The notes: a model not told the origin generated them from the sequence alone. A stretch of 64,000 bases of DNA from Vanilla planifolia (GCA_023846275.1 JAIUJO010000189.1:595771-659770), one strand, 5' to 3'; positions 23,720-35,819 are shown, counted from the first letter of the stretch. A program made the numbers and translations.

Positions 23720-26700
23720 AATTTGGATCTACTTTTGTTCTCAAGGGAGGCTTTAAGAGGAATAAAAGACATCTTGAGGGGATGTTGTAGGTCTTGAGAA
23801 CACTCAAGGAAGATAAGAGAGGTACCTTAAGATATTATTCTTAAGAGGTGTTAGTTGGCCTTGAGGCCCATGTTAGTGGGCTTGATGTGGATGAATATTT
23901 TAAGAGAGAGCTTGAGTAAGATGTATTCTCTGGGAAAGCTTACTTGAGGTAGTTTTGATAATCAATGAGCATATGCAAGGTAGATTATGGTCATGAGGGA
24001 CATAATCGAGGTGTCAGTTGGAGTTCTCGAGGGTTAAGCCTTGAGTACAAGGAATGTGTAACCAAACTTTCTACAATTGTTGAGAAGGAAGTATAGATCT
24101 CGAGCTGATCGGAACAAAGGCTAAAGGAGTGCCCTCAAGAGCAATCAAGGCAAGTACACATTGGAATCAAATCACATCAAACGCTTTTGGTGATTTTTGG
24201 ATTCATTTCAAATGGATTTTGATCGAGTAATGAACTAGAAAGTTTTAGATAATCTTGTTGGCTTTCTAACTCTATTTTCAATAATCTAATTTCAATATTT
24301 GTGGAAGAAGTTACTCCAAATTTATTATAGTTGTGCAAGGACATTTTGGTAAGCGCAAATTTAGAATTTGAATGCATCAAATTAGTATTTGATTTTTAAT
24401 GGCCATGAATTTGGTTTTACTTATTTCTTAGTTTTGATTAGATTTTTTATGTTTATCTCTTAATTCTTGTTACTAAGAGCTTTTAGACTATAAAAATGAT
24501 TTGTGGAGGAGTTATTTGTATTGGTGCAAGTGGCTTGGTACTTTAGAGTGTCATGTGATTTCATGATTGAGGGTATCGTGAATAATTACTCTAAGTGAGA
24601 GGTGTTTTCTTTGAACTTGTTGCAAAGTTTTTGAGAATTTACTTCATAAGTAGACTAGTTTAGGTTTTCTTTAATTGCAAAGTTGGAGTTTCTCTATGTA
24701 ACTAATTTGTATTGCATTTTTTTCTACATGTTTTTGTTGTGGCAATGTAATCATTCTGTCTATAAGATGGATCGTATTTTGCCATTAGAGTATTAGATCT
24801 TACCTAGTGTAGATCTTGCTAAACTGATGGTCTTCTTGAGATTTGGAAATATTGTTGAGCATAAAGGCGACATGAGAAGAGAAATGACTTAGTAAGATAA
24901 ATATTTATATCGTTGTAAGAGCATGTGGTTTTTCTAACTCTACAAGTGCAACTTTTGGTGGAGATGATGAGGCATGAGATGATGAAACGTAATTTTGAGG
25001 ATCATTGATGGTTGGAGATGAGTCCACTACAAGAAGTATAGATGATGATAAGAGGTGAAGAAGAAAGAACTTTAGGTGATGGAATGATGACCATTGTGAT
25101 ATTATGGCTCTAGGTGACAGTGATTTCTTGAAATCCTTCAAAGTGGTGGCTAAGATAAGCATCCTATCTTGTAGTGGTTGATGTAAGGAAGTAGAATTCA
25201 TGGCTAGATAGTTGTAAATGTATTTTTGCATCTTTGAGTGTACAAGTTTCAGCAAGGTATCCTTTGAAAAACTAATTTATTATGCATTAGCATGATGAAA
25301 CAATCTTTTGTATTCTAGAGTTGTAAAGATTTGTAGTTTGAGTCAATTCAAGTAGTTTTTATGGATGTTTTATCCCAGCTATGAGGAAGCTAGATAGAGG
25401 AAGTAGCATAGCTTTATAGCCATGAAGGTAGTTGATGCAAGATTGTTTATAATTGCTATTGAGAAGAATTATGGTTGAGTTTGGATGCCAAAGGATGATG
25501 GCTTCAAGAGCGAAAACAAAAAGAAGGAATCCTTAGATTAAGGCATTTCCATTTTTTCTAAAGTTTTAATTTTGTCTTTCTTGGAGACTTAGTTATATCA
25601 AGAGATATTATTGGAAATTATATTCTAAATTGAGGAGATTGAGAGGCACGGATGATAATCACAAAGGGAAAATGGGATTGGTGTTGTTATTAAGAATAAT
25701 GTTATTTTTGTTAGGTTGAAGGAACTTGACTACAGTCTATCATTAATGATGAGAAGGTTATAAAGACAATAAGGTTGTAGAGGAGGGGACTACCCTTGAG
25801 TTGTTTCTTTTAAAATCTAAGTCAAGAAGATATTGGTGAAAATTATCTCTAACGATGGATGCTAATGCAATCAATCCTAGTGACTCAGCTTGATTTGGAG
25901 ACGATGTTGAATTCGCATCCATGTGTGATAATTGGACTCATTGTCATGCAAAGGTCAAGTCAAAGCAATTTTAGTTGACACGGTGGTCTCTAATGTGTGC
26001 CACTTCAAGCTTGTCAAAGAATTTTGATGATGGGTACATGTGGCACCATGATGCAATTTTCTTTTAATGACAACAAAGCATGATGCTTCACAAAGAAGAG
26101 AAGATTTACTCATTTGAGGAGGATTGAGAAGTGTTGCCTACAAGATGTTTGTAAATAATTGTTTCAAGTATGCTTGTTTGCATTGTAGATTGAAGGAAAT
26201 ATTTAATTTGACATTGAGAAGGGCATTGGAGCATAAACGACAATGGCAAGCGGAAAAAGATTGTGCAATATATTGGACGACAATGGATACCAAAGGAGTC
26301 ATCAAATGCATTGTGAGAACTTAGTATTCCTTTGCTCTAAACATCAAATTAGAGTGAATCCCTCCTTCAAAAGAGGGGTATATCTTCTAGGGGAATCTTA
26401 AAGTTATCTCAAAAGAGGTCTTAAAAGGAAGAAATCATGAAAGGATGTTGTACGCCTAGTGAAGGCTCAAGGATCATAAAAAGAACATTAAGAGGTTATG
26501 TTGTAGGCCTAGTGAAGTCTCAAGGATAAAAAAAAGAACCTTGAGAGGTTATTCTCGAGTGATATTTGAGATTCAAGGTGAATGAAGATTTCAAGAGGAA
26601 ACTTGAAGAAGATGTTTGTGGTTGTCAGAAGGTATACTTGAGGTGGTTTTGACACTTAATGCTTAAAATAAATTATCATCTTGAGGGTATGTTTGAGTTT

Positions 26701-27420
26701 TTAGCTGAAGTTCTTAAGGCTTAGTCCTAGAGGAGAAGGAACGTCATGTAAGACATTAGTACAAAGGATGGTTTTCGAGGTGACTAAGGCAAAGCTCAAG
26801 GAGTGTACTTAAGAGTAGTCAAGGCAAGCCTTTCTGGACACGTTTTAGTTGAATTGTTGTCGAGTTATGATCTTGAAAATTTTAGAGAGTTTTTCTTGCT
26901 TCCCATTGCTTTTTGGATTATCAAATTTTAATGTTTGTAGAGGTTATGCTCCATTTATTGTAACTATGTAAGAGTTTTGTAGACAGGCATGAATTTGAAA
27001 CCTAACTACATTAAACAATGGTTTGGTTGATTTTTTTTTTTAAAATGTTTGTATTTAAACATATTTAGTTTCTATTATTTTAAGATTGGAATTATAATGT
27101 GCCTTTCTTATTTCCTAATGTTCCAAGGACTCGATTAATAAAATGGGAACATTAGGCAAAGTTTTAATATGGATATGAGTTGCTTGATACATGAATGCAA
27201 CATGTGGCTACAGGCCAAGAGTATTTAGGGTATCTACTCCGTATGAGAGGTTGTTTGGCCTTGAAATTATTGTCTAGAGTTTGAGAATCTATTTTATAAG
27301 TTGATTGCTTTAAGTTTTTCTTTAATTAAATGGTTAGAGTTTTCTTATATATCTTGTTTACATCATGTTTCCTTATTCTTCTCACTAGTTTCTTGATGTG
27401 CGACTTGAAAAAGATTTTTT
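23720..27420 (+). mobile_element. diverged LTR-type element in augmin intron 5
   Basis: Two diverged direct copies of about 1.0 kb, roughly 23720-24770 and 26390-27420, flank an internal region of about 1.6 kb. Shared blocks in order include GGATGTTGTA(G/C)G, ACTTGAGGT(A/G)GTTTTGA, CAAAG then GGAGTG, AGAGTAGTCAAGGCAAG-like, TGTTTGTAGAGG/TTTGTGGAAG, CTCCA/AATTTATT and TTTTCTTTAATT followed by TTTCTCTATGTA-like. A purine tract (AAAAGAGGGG, about 26371) precedes the second copy, as expected for a plus-strand primer. I see no tRNA-Met type primer-binding site and no pol, so it would be non-autonomous or heavily decayed. Exact ends and target-site duplication could not be fixed by eye. A simple segmental duplication is the alternative. 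Confidence 0.5.
26445..26550. repeat. 53-bp tandem duplication
   Basis: Two adjacent copies, 26445-26497 and 26498-26550, share ATGTTGTA(C/G)GCCTAGTGAAG, CTCAAGGAT, AAAAAGAAC and GAGAGGTT-like ends. The upstream flank copy at about 23780 has only one unit, so the duplication is private to this copy. Confidence 0.9.
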
Positions 27421-28474
27421 TGGGACAAGTCATTCCATGTCTTATGTTGGTTCTGATAATGTCATAAAATGTTTATTCATTTCAAAGTACAACATCATAA
27501 ATTTTATTTCTGAAAAGTTTATTACAAATGACTCAAAGAAAATTTATCATTGATAATCTCTATTTAAATGTCATTGAATTTTTAGAGTAGCTAAATTAGC
27601 TAGTCCAATTGTTCTTTAGCTATAGGATTCATGGTGGTTTATGAAGGCTTTAAACAATTGATTGTGTTCATTTGATTATCTCTGGAACTTTACAATTGAT
27701 CATGGAAACTGATGTGGTGTTGTTCTTTTGATGCATCTCTTTAACGGGGCTTTTTGTGATCATTCATTTTCCTGTATTATACTAATAAGAAGCATTAGGC
27801 TTCTGCGACCATCAACCAACACCCACACAAGAACATGTGACGAGGACGATCATTCCAGCTCGCAATTTTGTGGCAAATGTTTCATCTAGTTCGAAGGATC
27901 TTATTGAGAAAGAGCTATCCAGTTTCAATCAGATCCTAGATAATAGATTATATATGATGCCATCAACACCTCAAGTTTGTCATTAATCTATATTTTTTTA
28001 TGTTAATTTTACTTTAATGTTAATCATTTATGTGCTATGAGTGGCCAAAATATTTTCATGTTCATCAAGGCAAATAGGAAAGTCATTCTATTTTTTTTTA
28101 GAAGAGACATCCCAAGATATTATTGTAATTTTTTATTTATTCACCTTATTAATTATCATCAAGGCCATGGGATACTTGGATTCATGTCATTTGGTAAAAT
28201 GGATTTTCAAATAAATACTTTTTATAATTTTTTTAATTAATTCTTCTTCTTATCGCTTCTTGGGTGCTTGCTTTATGAACAGGCTCTTCTTGAGTCTATG
28301 GGCTCTGCTACAGCTACTAGTCCTAAAGCACACATAGCTTTTGAAAAAAGTGTTTTTTTAATTACAGCAAGAGCTGGAGCTAAAACTGGAGCTCCATCAG
28401 CAATACCTTCTATATGTCGTATCTCTTCATCTCTTCAATATCATTCTAGTACCTTCCGAATGTTCTGATTTAGG

Positions 28475-29450
28475 TAATAATTTTTTTTGCTAGATGTGAT
28501 CCTAACTTTTCTCCCTATGTTTAATTTCTTCTTTATCTTTTAACATTTTAATTTCCATATCCATTGTTCAAAAGAAAAAGGGAGGCCTCTGCTTATAATC
28601 TTAAGCACAAAATAACTAATGATATTAACTGGTGTTTAATATCTTGAGGGTTTGGAAGAAATAGATGATGCCTTGACATCTATTTTGGGGGTAATGGACT
28701 TCTGAGTAAAACCTCGATGTTGAATAAGAATATGAAATGTATAATTTTTCTATGATTTAGTGTTAGGTTTTACTTTAAAAAAGATTAAGATTGAAAGTAA
28801 GCATACTTGGCTAAAATTCTCTAGGAAAATTGCATGTTTTTTAACTTTTTGAGTTGAGAAACCCTATTAGATATCGGGGATGGATATAGTCAAAGATTTT
28901 GGCTCAACTACCTAAATGTTTTTCATGCATTGTGTTTATTATTCAGTAATCTTATTTTGTTGATAATATTTATAAAATTAAATTTTATTTTAAAGCTAAA
29001 AAATTTATTCTTCTAATTTTTTGAATCAAAAAATTCGTTAGATGCATAATTTACCTCTCCTTTATTGTTTGTTTTACTTCATATTTTATAACAATGATCA
29101 CTTATTTCTCTATGGTTTGAATACCCATTTCTTTGGATTATGATTTGGAAGTGAGGTCATGACCTTTAGATTAATAATTTTTAAATTTGAATTAAATAAT
29201 AATCTCTCTAATGGATCAATTAGAAACAAAACATATATATGATGAAGAAATTGTTACAAGTTAGAAGAGATTTTGAGTTACAAAACATTTGTCAAATTGC
29301 AATCAATATATGAATGAATCGAACCTTCCCTCCTCTATGAGCTGTGTGATATGATTCATTGGTAAAATCCTGTGAATCTCATTCAAAAAATACTTCTTTG
29401 AAGAAACATTGCATGGCTTCGTGTTAACTAAACCTCTTCAAGGTTATATA
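28475..29450. other. AT-rich spacer after augmin pseudogene
   Basis: The remaining C-terminal exons expected for augmin subunit 5 were looked for and not found. No other gene was seen. Confidence 0.45.
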
Positions 29451-29600
29451 AGTAGTTCTCGTTCAAGAGATACCACACAAAAGACATATGAACTCTATTA
29501 TTTATAGTTAAACATAAATTTAATAAATCAAAATAAATTATATAATATAAAAAATGAATTCAATGATTAAAGAAATTTTATGAGTTAATGGTATATTTTT
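29450..29600. repeat. dispersed repeat, copy 1 (pair at 57.6 kb)
   Basis: This segment matches 57590-57740. Shared blocks are TATAGTTAAACATAAATTTA, AATATAAAAAA, ATGAATTCAATGATT, AAGAAATTTTATGAGT and ATATTTT(T/C)TTAG. It ends just before the GC-richer small gene at 29.6 kb. Confidence 0.8.
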
Positions 29601-29769
29601 TAGCCTCTTGCTGTAACAGTCGATCCTCGCGTTGCCGAGGGTGCATATTCTTCTCCCCTCCCTAAGCCAAGCTCTTGCTGCGTTCCCTTCTGCTACTGTT
29701 CGGGTACCAAACCGCTGCTCAAGATCTGACATTGAGGGAGTCTATTCTGCCTTGATCCTCCATGCCGTA

Positions 29770-30020
29770 ATGGCTAGAGGCAAAGGCAACAACCCGTACT
29801 TCATCTTTAGCGTCAAAGAAGCCTTCCCTTCCAAGTGGAAATGGTCTTGGCGACGCTGCGACATAGCTGGAGGAAGGAGTTGGTCATCAACATCGTGATC
29901 CTAATCATCCTCGTGGTGGTTTATGCTGTTGCGTGCAGCTTCAGGAAGAGCAAGTGGATGGACAATGATGAAGCCTATAGGCAGGTCAGGATGACTATAA
30001 GCAGGCCGAGCAACTTCTAG
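29770..30020 (+). pseudogene. small single-pass membrane protein, probably frameshifted
   Basis: A GC-richer island after AT-rich DNA. From ATG at 29770 the frame reads MARGKGNNPYFIFSVKEAF and SKWKW, then diverges. In a different frame from about 29850 an open stretch continues with LATLRHSWRKELV, a strongly hydrophobic segment of about 18 residues (INIVILIILVVVYAVAC), then a charged tail FRKSKWMDNDEAYRQVR ending at a stop at 30018-30020. Joined across one frameshift near 29845 it would make a protein of about 80 residues with one membrane helix. The longest uninterrupted frame begins at an internal ATG at 29835 (61 codons). I do not recognise the family. Either it is a frameshifted pseudogene or the second ATG is the real start of a 61-residue protein. 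Confidence 0.45.
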
Positions 30021-30477
30021 TTTTAGTCAAGCTTGAAGATTCCTTTATGTTTGCATATGTGATATGTTGATGTTTTTGATGGTTTAATGTTATTTTATTC
30101 ATATTGTCATGAAGTTTTTTGAGAATTATTTGAAATTGAAACAAGGACATCAACTTGTGTTCCATTGGTGAGCTAACAAATATTTAAATTTCTTATTTAT
30201 ATATTTGAAGTTAAATTTTATATTGTTATTATTGAAATTTAAATTAAATAATAAAAATATTATTTTAAAATGTTATTAAAAAATACTATTTCAAAAGAAT
30301 AATAATTATTATAAAATTCTTTTCATTTTTTAATTTTTTTAAAATAAATTAAAATTTTCATCTTATATGCAAAATTTAATAAATTTATATTTAAAAAACT
30401 ATTTTTGAAAACATGAATGATAGGCACACGATCAAGTTTTTAATATTGAAAATTAAAAAATTTGGGAAGCAGATATT

Positions 30478-30616
30478 AGGAGAAATATTATAACTACTAT
30501 AACTTGGAAAGTAGAAGACTCATATAAATTTGTTATAATATTTTGAAAAAAAAATTTAAGAGAAATATTATTACTACTACAACTTGGAAAGTAGAAGACT
30601 GATATAAATTTTAAGA
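30478..30616. repeat. 80-bp tandem duplication
   Basis: Copies 30478-30557 and 30558-30616 (second shortened) share AGAAATATTAT, ACTACTA(T/C)AACTTGGAAAG and TAGAAGACT, ATATAAATTT, with few changes. Confidence 0.9.
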
Positions 30617-30619
30617 TCA

Positions 30620-32714
30620 AATATTTGGTATGACCATTACAAATAGAAATAGAGGTAAGCAATATTTTGTATCACAAGTGCATTTGTATGATGTATTGGT
30701 GGTCCACATTAGCATTACGACCTTCTCAAATCATTGTTTTTTAAATCCAATCATATGAGTTAGGTTTGAATTCTAATTAAAACCAAATAAAAGATATATA
30801 TTTTATTTTTAAATTTGTATTCGTACAACAATTATTGCAATGTAAATAAAATATAAGCACTAAAATATGACCCATATCCTTTTTTTCATAATAGTGTTAT
30901 ACATTAATAAAACTTTCCTAATATAAGAGTTCTAAGACAAATTAAATGCAAAAAAATCCATGACCTCTTACTTATCCCCTAAAGTCTCATGACGTGCTTA
31001 AGATTTTACCTAAAATTATTAACACCAAAGAAAAACTAAGAACATGACATTAGCTTAAGAAACAAAAACTATATAGCATACATCTTTGGCTTATGCCACA
31101 TGTTAGGTCAAGTAAAATCTTATAGTATTTACAAAATATTAAAATTATTTACATAAACAAACATAGGAAAGAAATGCTCTCACTATATGTAATGAAACAC
31201 TATCCCTTTATTAATTTTAATATTTCAAAGGATCAATTTATCTTTTTTCTTAATCATAAATGATCTCTTGACCTTAAGTTTAAAATTCCATGGAGCCTTA
31301 GCAACACCTTATGATGAAACAACAAACTAAAAGTGCACTCCAGTGAGCCTCATTCTATTAGAGTAGCACTCATTAATCAATTTCTCATGAAAAATTACAT
31401 TTCTATTTTAAGGAATCTCATATTAAATTTAGGATGCACACTTGAGAGGCCCTGTTTAGCCTAAGTAACACCCTTGAGTCATTTTCATATATGATTTGTT
31501 TTCTTTGTGAGTAATCTCATAATAATTCTTTTATAATTTCATAGTTATTTTGATGATGATGTCCTAATTTTTTATAAATATAACTCACATAATACTGAAA
31601 CATATGAAACATCCCATAATAGTTTTAAACATGTCAATATTAACATGTGAAATAAAACATGATAATCTCACCCATGACTAACAAACATGGTTTACATCCA
31701 AGCAAATAATCACCCATGAAACAATTTGCTTTAACATGAATATATTTTACTAACATGTCACTAATAGTAATATATCAAACATGTAATGCATGTGCGACTA
31801 TGTGAACCAATAATCTTTTTTCTTTTTTAAATCCAAACTAAAAGTAATAAAACAACATCCACCAATATATTATAATAATGCACCTATGATACGCAACATT
31901 GGTGACTAATTTACTAATGTAATAGTCACACCAAACAAATTGATTTGCATTCATGAAGCCTTCACTAGCGTAATTCATTATCTTCCTTGATTGACTAGTT
32001 GCTATCGGATTTTTTTCAAAATCCTCCCCTTTATCAAAGTAATTGATTTATCTCTCTTTCTTCCTTTCTCTCTCTTGTATGATAACATCACAAATATTTA
32101 TTTTTTTCTTTTAATTTATTTTGGCTTGGCTCCTTAATTTTTTCCTCAAACATTGTCACAAAATTCCCTTTTTCTCCACTTCCCACCAAAATTTCTCAGT
32201 GTCTCTCTTTTTTCCCAAAACTTTGCTATAATATTTCGCTCTCTTCTCTATTTTTTCCGCTTTCATTTTTTTTTTCCTTTTGGTCAACCCTCTTCCTTGC
32301 TCCCATATGCTCCGAATGCATACATGTTATTATGTTTCCTTATCTCTCTCTCTTATTCTATTTGCTTTAATGTCTCTATTTTTTTGTTTTCACTTGATGC
32401 TTCCCTTTTCTCTCTCATAGTCTCTTCTCTTCCAATGGAGACCCTCCTAATAGTTTCCTTCTCTTTACTCCTCTTTCTCACTTGATGGTCTTTCTCTTCC
32501 CTCTTGGCTTCCCCATAAGTAGTAGAGCTTTCCTTTCTGTCATAAGCTTCATTATAATTTCTAAGATATTGTTTATCGTAGATTTTTAATATTTGAAATT
32601 TTGTGTTTGACTAAAGTAAATTTGTAGAGAGTAGAATCATAAATAATAAAAAGTAAATTATGCTAAGCTAGATTTAAAATTTTAAGAATATTAGCATAAT
32701 TATAATTAGCTTGA
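30620..32714. other. AT-rich spacer with pyrimidine-rich tract
   Basis: No gene recognised. From about 32040 to 32510 the plus strand is strongly enriched in C and T (many TCTCTC, TTCCC and TTTTTCC runs). This opens a 110-codon frame at 32153 whose Phe/Leu/Ser content simply reflects the base composition. Confidence 0.45.
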
Positions 32715-35270
32715 TAGAAGATAGAATTATAGATAATAAAATATTGGAATGATAAAATAATAATTTCTATGTTTATAGTTTTCTACTAGCTTTTTATGAC
32801 ATTTGGCATAGTGGTAAACGTGCATTTAAATGATAATTTTTTTGTTGAAATAGATGTGACATAATTAATTAAATAAAAGAATTTGTTTTTTATTTTACAT
32901 GCAATTAATCAAATCACCTACATATTTTTCCTTAATCAAATTAATTATGAAATTAATAATGATGGCCTCTAGCGCATTAATAAAATCCAATGGAAGAGAA
33001 TATGGGTTAGAGTCTATATGAGTGAAGGTGACTGAGAACTTGTGTGTGTGAAGGTTATCAAAGAGATGAGTAGCATCATCAAGAACCATTAGGAGGAGGT
33101 GACCAATAGAGTTTAAAAATTGAGAAGGGCATCATTACTATGCTGCAATTTTCATTTAGCAAAGGAGAAGGAGTGAAGAAGACACTTGGGTATAGAGAGA
33201 AAATTATAAAAAGAAGGAGAAGTTGTGAAACTTTTGAAAAAAGCCTTGTTTTAGGTCGAGGAAGAGATAGAAAATAGGTGGAGAAGAAGGAAGAGTACAA
33301 AATGAAAATAACAAAGAAATTAAGTAACTAAAAAGAGTTGAAGTATTTAAATTGATTTTTATTAAATTTACTTTGATTTATGCAAATAAAAATAATAATA
33401 TTAGTTGTGTAAGAACTGGGTTTAAATTGATTATGTTGTAGTATGAAATAAATTAATGGTGATTTGAAGTGAACACAAGAGATAAAGGATAAGAGATATT
33501 GGTTATTAATGAGTATTGTATGTATGTTGATCTACATTATATGATATGATTAGTTTAAAATCATAAATAATAAATGATCAAAATGCTATTATGAAAGATG
33601 GCATGAGACAATCATATTAAACAAAATTTGGAGTTGTACTAGTATGAGAAGAATTTAAGTTATAGGTTGGGATATCAAGTTCATCACATAACGATGATTG
33701 AGTGTTGTACTTGTGCAATGTAATTAAGGTAAAATATATGATTGTATTGATATAATTATAATGATTGTATTAGATGATCCTCTAGGTTAAAGTTCAAGAA
33801 GTGAGAATCATATAAGTATGATGCTTGGAATCATATTGGATGAAAGAAATAGTGATTTAATTGAATCATGAGACAAGTTTGTTAGATGGATCGTGTAAAT
33901 AATTTTAGATGAAATCTCATAAAATATGATTGAGTTGATCATATTGGATGATTAGTCAGAGCTATTGACAAAATAGTTAATTCTTGAGAGAGAAGACACT
34001 ATAGTCAAACTTGTATGTTGTGTATCATTATAAGTTATGATGTATTAGGGTGGATTAACAGTAGAAACATATGGTATGCTCAAGGGATCATATTGTCTAA
34101 AAAGAGGAATAATGAGTTGTTCATACTTTATAGTGGGAGCATTATAGTAATATGAATGATTAACAAGCTAGCAGGACAAACAGAGAGAGAGAGAGAGTAA
34201 AAATCATATATTACAATGTTATGGGAAGTATTGTGTGTTAATGGGAAATATGAATTATGTTAAAATAGGGTATCATTGTATAATATGGTCCCAGTCATCA
34301 AACTGCATGTTCAAAAATGACATGAATAATAGAATGCTAATTTTGGCAATTAGATGATACAATTGAGAGATTATAAAAGTTCAATATATTTCAAAATGCT
34401 TATTTTTTTACAGATCTTTTGATATAATAAATAAACCATATAAGTACATTCCAAGACAACAACTTAATTGTTTATAAGAAATTAATATGATTTTAGTTGT
34501 TTGCTAAGCGTACTACATATATGATGTATGTTGACCAATACATATACATGCCATTATAGAAAATCAAGAAAAGAATAACATTAGAAAAGGAAATCCAGTC
34601 ATCAATTTAAGTAGATAAACTTGAGAACTATGATACAAATACACTCGTAAATTAATTTATAATTTATCTATAAAATGATATAATTTTTTATATCTTTTAA
34701 TAGGGATTATAAGTATTGAATTTTTTTTATTTCATTTTTTATACATTATTTATGAAAGGTTAATCTAGAAATTGTGAAATAAATACACTAGCAAACCATT
34801 TTTATCTTATTTAAAAAATGACATATTTTCATGTTATCTTTTTGAAATGCATCAATGATGTAAGAGCATCTAATATTAGCTCACAAACATACATCCATTA
34901 GCATCACACCTGTTTCATAAGTTTATTTGTGTAAAATTTTGTTGAAATTTGCTTAAAAAATGCTTAAAATTATCTATATCTTTAAAATTAAATGTATATC
35001 TATAACCTATGGTGAGGATAACTTATCAATATCTATAAAATTATATTAAATATAATATAGGGCAAGAATAGCCCATTTAAATCTACATGAGTCTACTATA
35101 CACCACATAAGGTGAGTTTAGTCCAACTATATCTACATAATTTTATTTTATATGATATGAAGTGAGGATATCATATCTATATTAACATGATTCTACTATA
35201 AATGATATGGGAGGATGAAAGCTTATTATGGTGTGGATATTCTATTATTGCATTTATATTATTGATATTG
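32715..35270 (+). repeat. 2.6-kb dispersed repeat, copy 1
   Basis: Direct, diverged copy of 42205-44835. Shared blocks in the same order: ATAGAATTATA(G/A)ATAATAAAAT, ATTAATAATGATG, AGCAT/AGCGT then AAGAACCA, GGCATCATTACTATGCT, TATAGAGAGAAAA, GAATTTAAGTTATAGGTTGGG, TTATAAGTTATGAT, GGTGGATTAA(C/T)A and an array of about 50-bp units at the end. No coding capacity is visible. Length, order and single orientation would fit a pair of long LTRs around a 6.9-kb interior or a plain segmental duplication. I could not find pol between the copies. Confidence 0.85.
35011..35260. repeat. degenerate array of 50-bp units, copy 1
   Basis: Five successive units start at about 35011, 35061, 35111, 35161 and 35211. 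Each follows the pattern GGTGAGGATA, then a CCATCTATATCTACAT-like part, then TTCTACTATA and ATGATATG. The units are quite diverged but the 50-bp spacing is kept. Confidence 0.75.
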
Positions 35271-35819
35271 ATTTTAGAGAATAATGATCTAAAGTGAGTG
35301 GAATTTGGGATATGTCTAAATGTATTAAAAATGAAAGGAATGAAGAAATAATGAACTTATCTTTAAGTTTTAAAAATGTAACAAATAAAAAATATGAAAA
35401 TAACAAAATATACATATACATGTTCATAATTTTTCTTAAATTTATTACCTTTTCTATATAATAACATTTTATTATGTTTATAATTTTTAATTATTATGAA
35501 AAAAAATTATATCATTTTATTATATCATTATTTTTATATATTATTATTTTATTTGCTTACTTATAAACTCTTTAAAGTCTTACTAGTATTTATATCATAA
35601 ATAATGTATCAATTATATTATGAGATGTAAATTTGGATGCTATAGATAAGAATTTTATTTATTAGCTTGTATAATGATTCTCTTCAGAATTTTAATATAA
35701 AATTAGTTTAGTAATTATTTAGGATTGGATGGTTACATATATTTTCATAATAGATCACTTATTTATATTGATATTTATTTAGTCCATCTAGTTAAAGGAT
35801 TAATGTTTCAGGAATTTAA

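Larger units (their letters stand above)
15861..28474 (+). pseudogene. AUG5: AUGMIN SUBUNIT 5 (HAUS5-like) pseudogene
   Basis: Intact AUG5 is a subunit of the eight-part augmin complex, which recruits gamma-tubulin to microtubules for branching nucleation in spindle and phragmoplast. Seven exons align in order: 15861-16324, 16613-17155, 18531-18671, 21596-21771, 22356 to about 22570, about 27789-27974 and 28283-28474. Landmarks are [67 protein letters not shown] with LLESMG, and [14 protein letters not shown]. Most borders keep GT/AG and phase, so the copy is not processed. Damage: in-frame stops at 15999 (Trp), 16200, 16233, 16296, 16620 (CAG to TAG), 16821, 18597 and 21691. A 1-bp deletion lies near 21664. 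The last part of exon 7 is frameshifted. The C-terminal third (after about residue 510 of roughly 800) is not found. Intron 5 is enlarged to 5.2 kb, apparently by an LTR element. The match to remembered plant AUG5 is strong over all exons. Confidence 0.95.

Noticed and set aside
24905-25255. 116-codon minus-strand frame inside the putative LTR element
   Set aside because: No gag, pol or other motif, and antisense to the inferred element orientation; probably chance.
32153-32485. 110-codon open frame, one of the longest in the window
   Set aside because: It lies in a strongly pyrimidine-rich tract; Phe, Leu and Ser dominate because of base composition, so it is most likely a chance frame.
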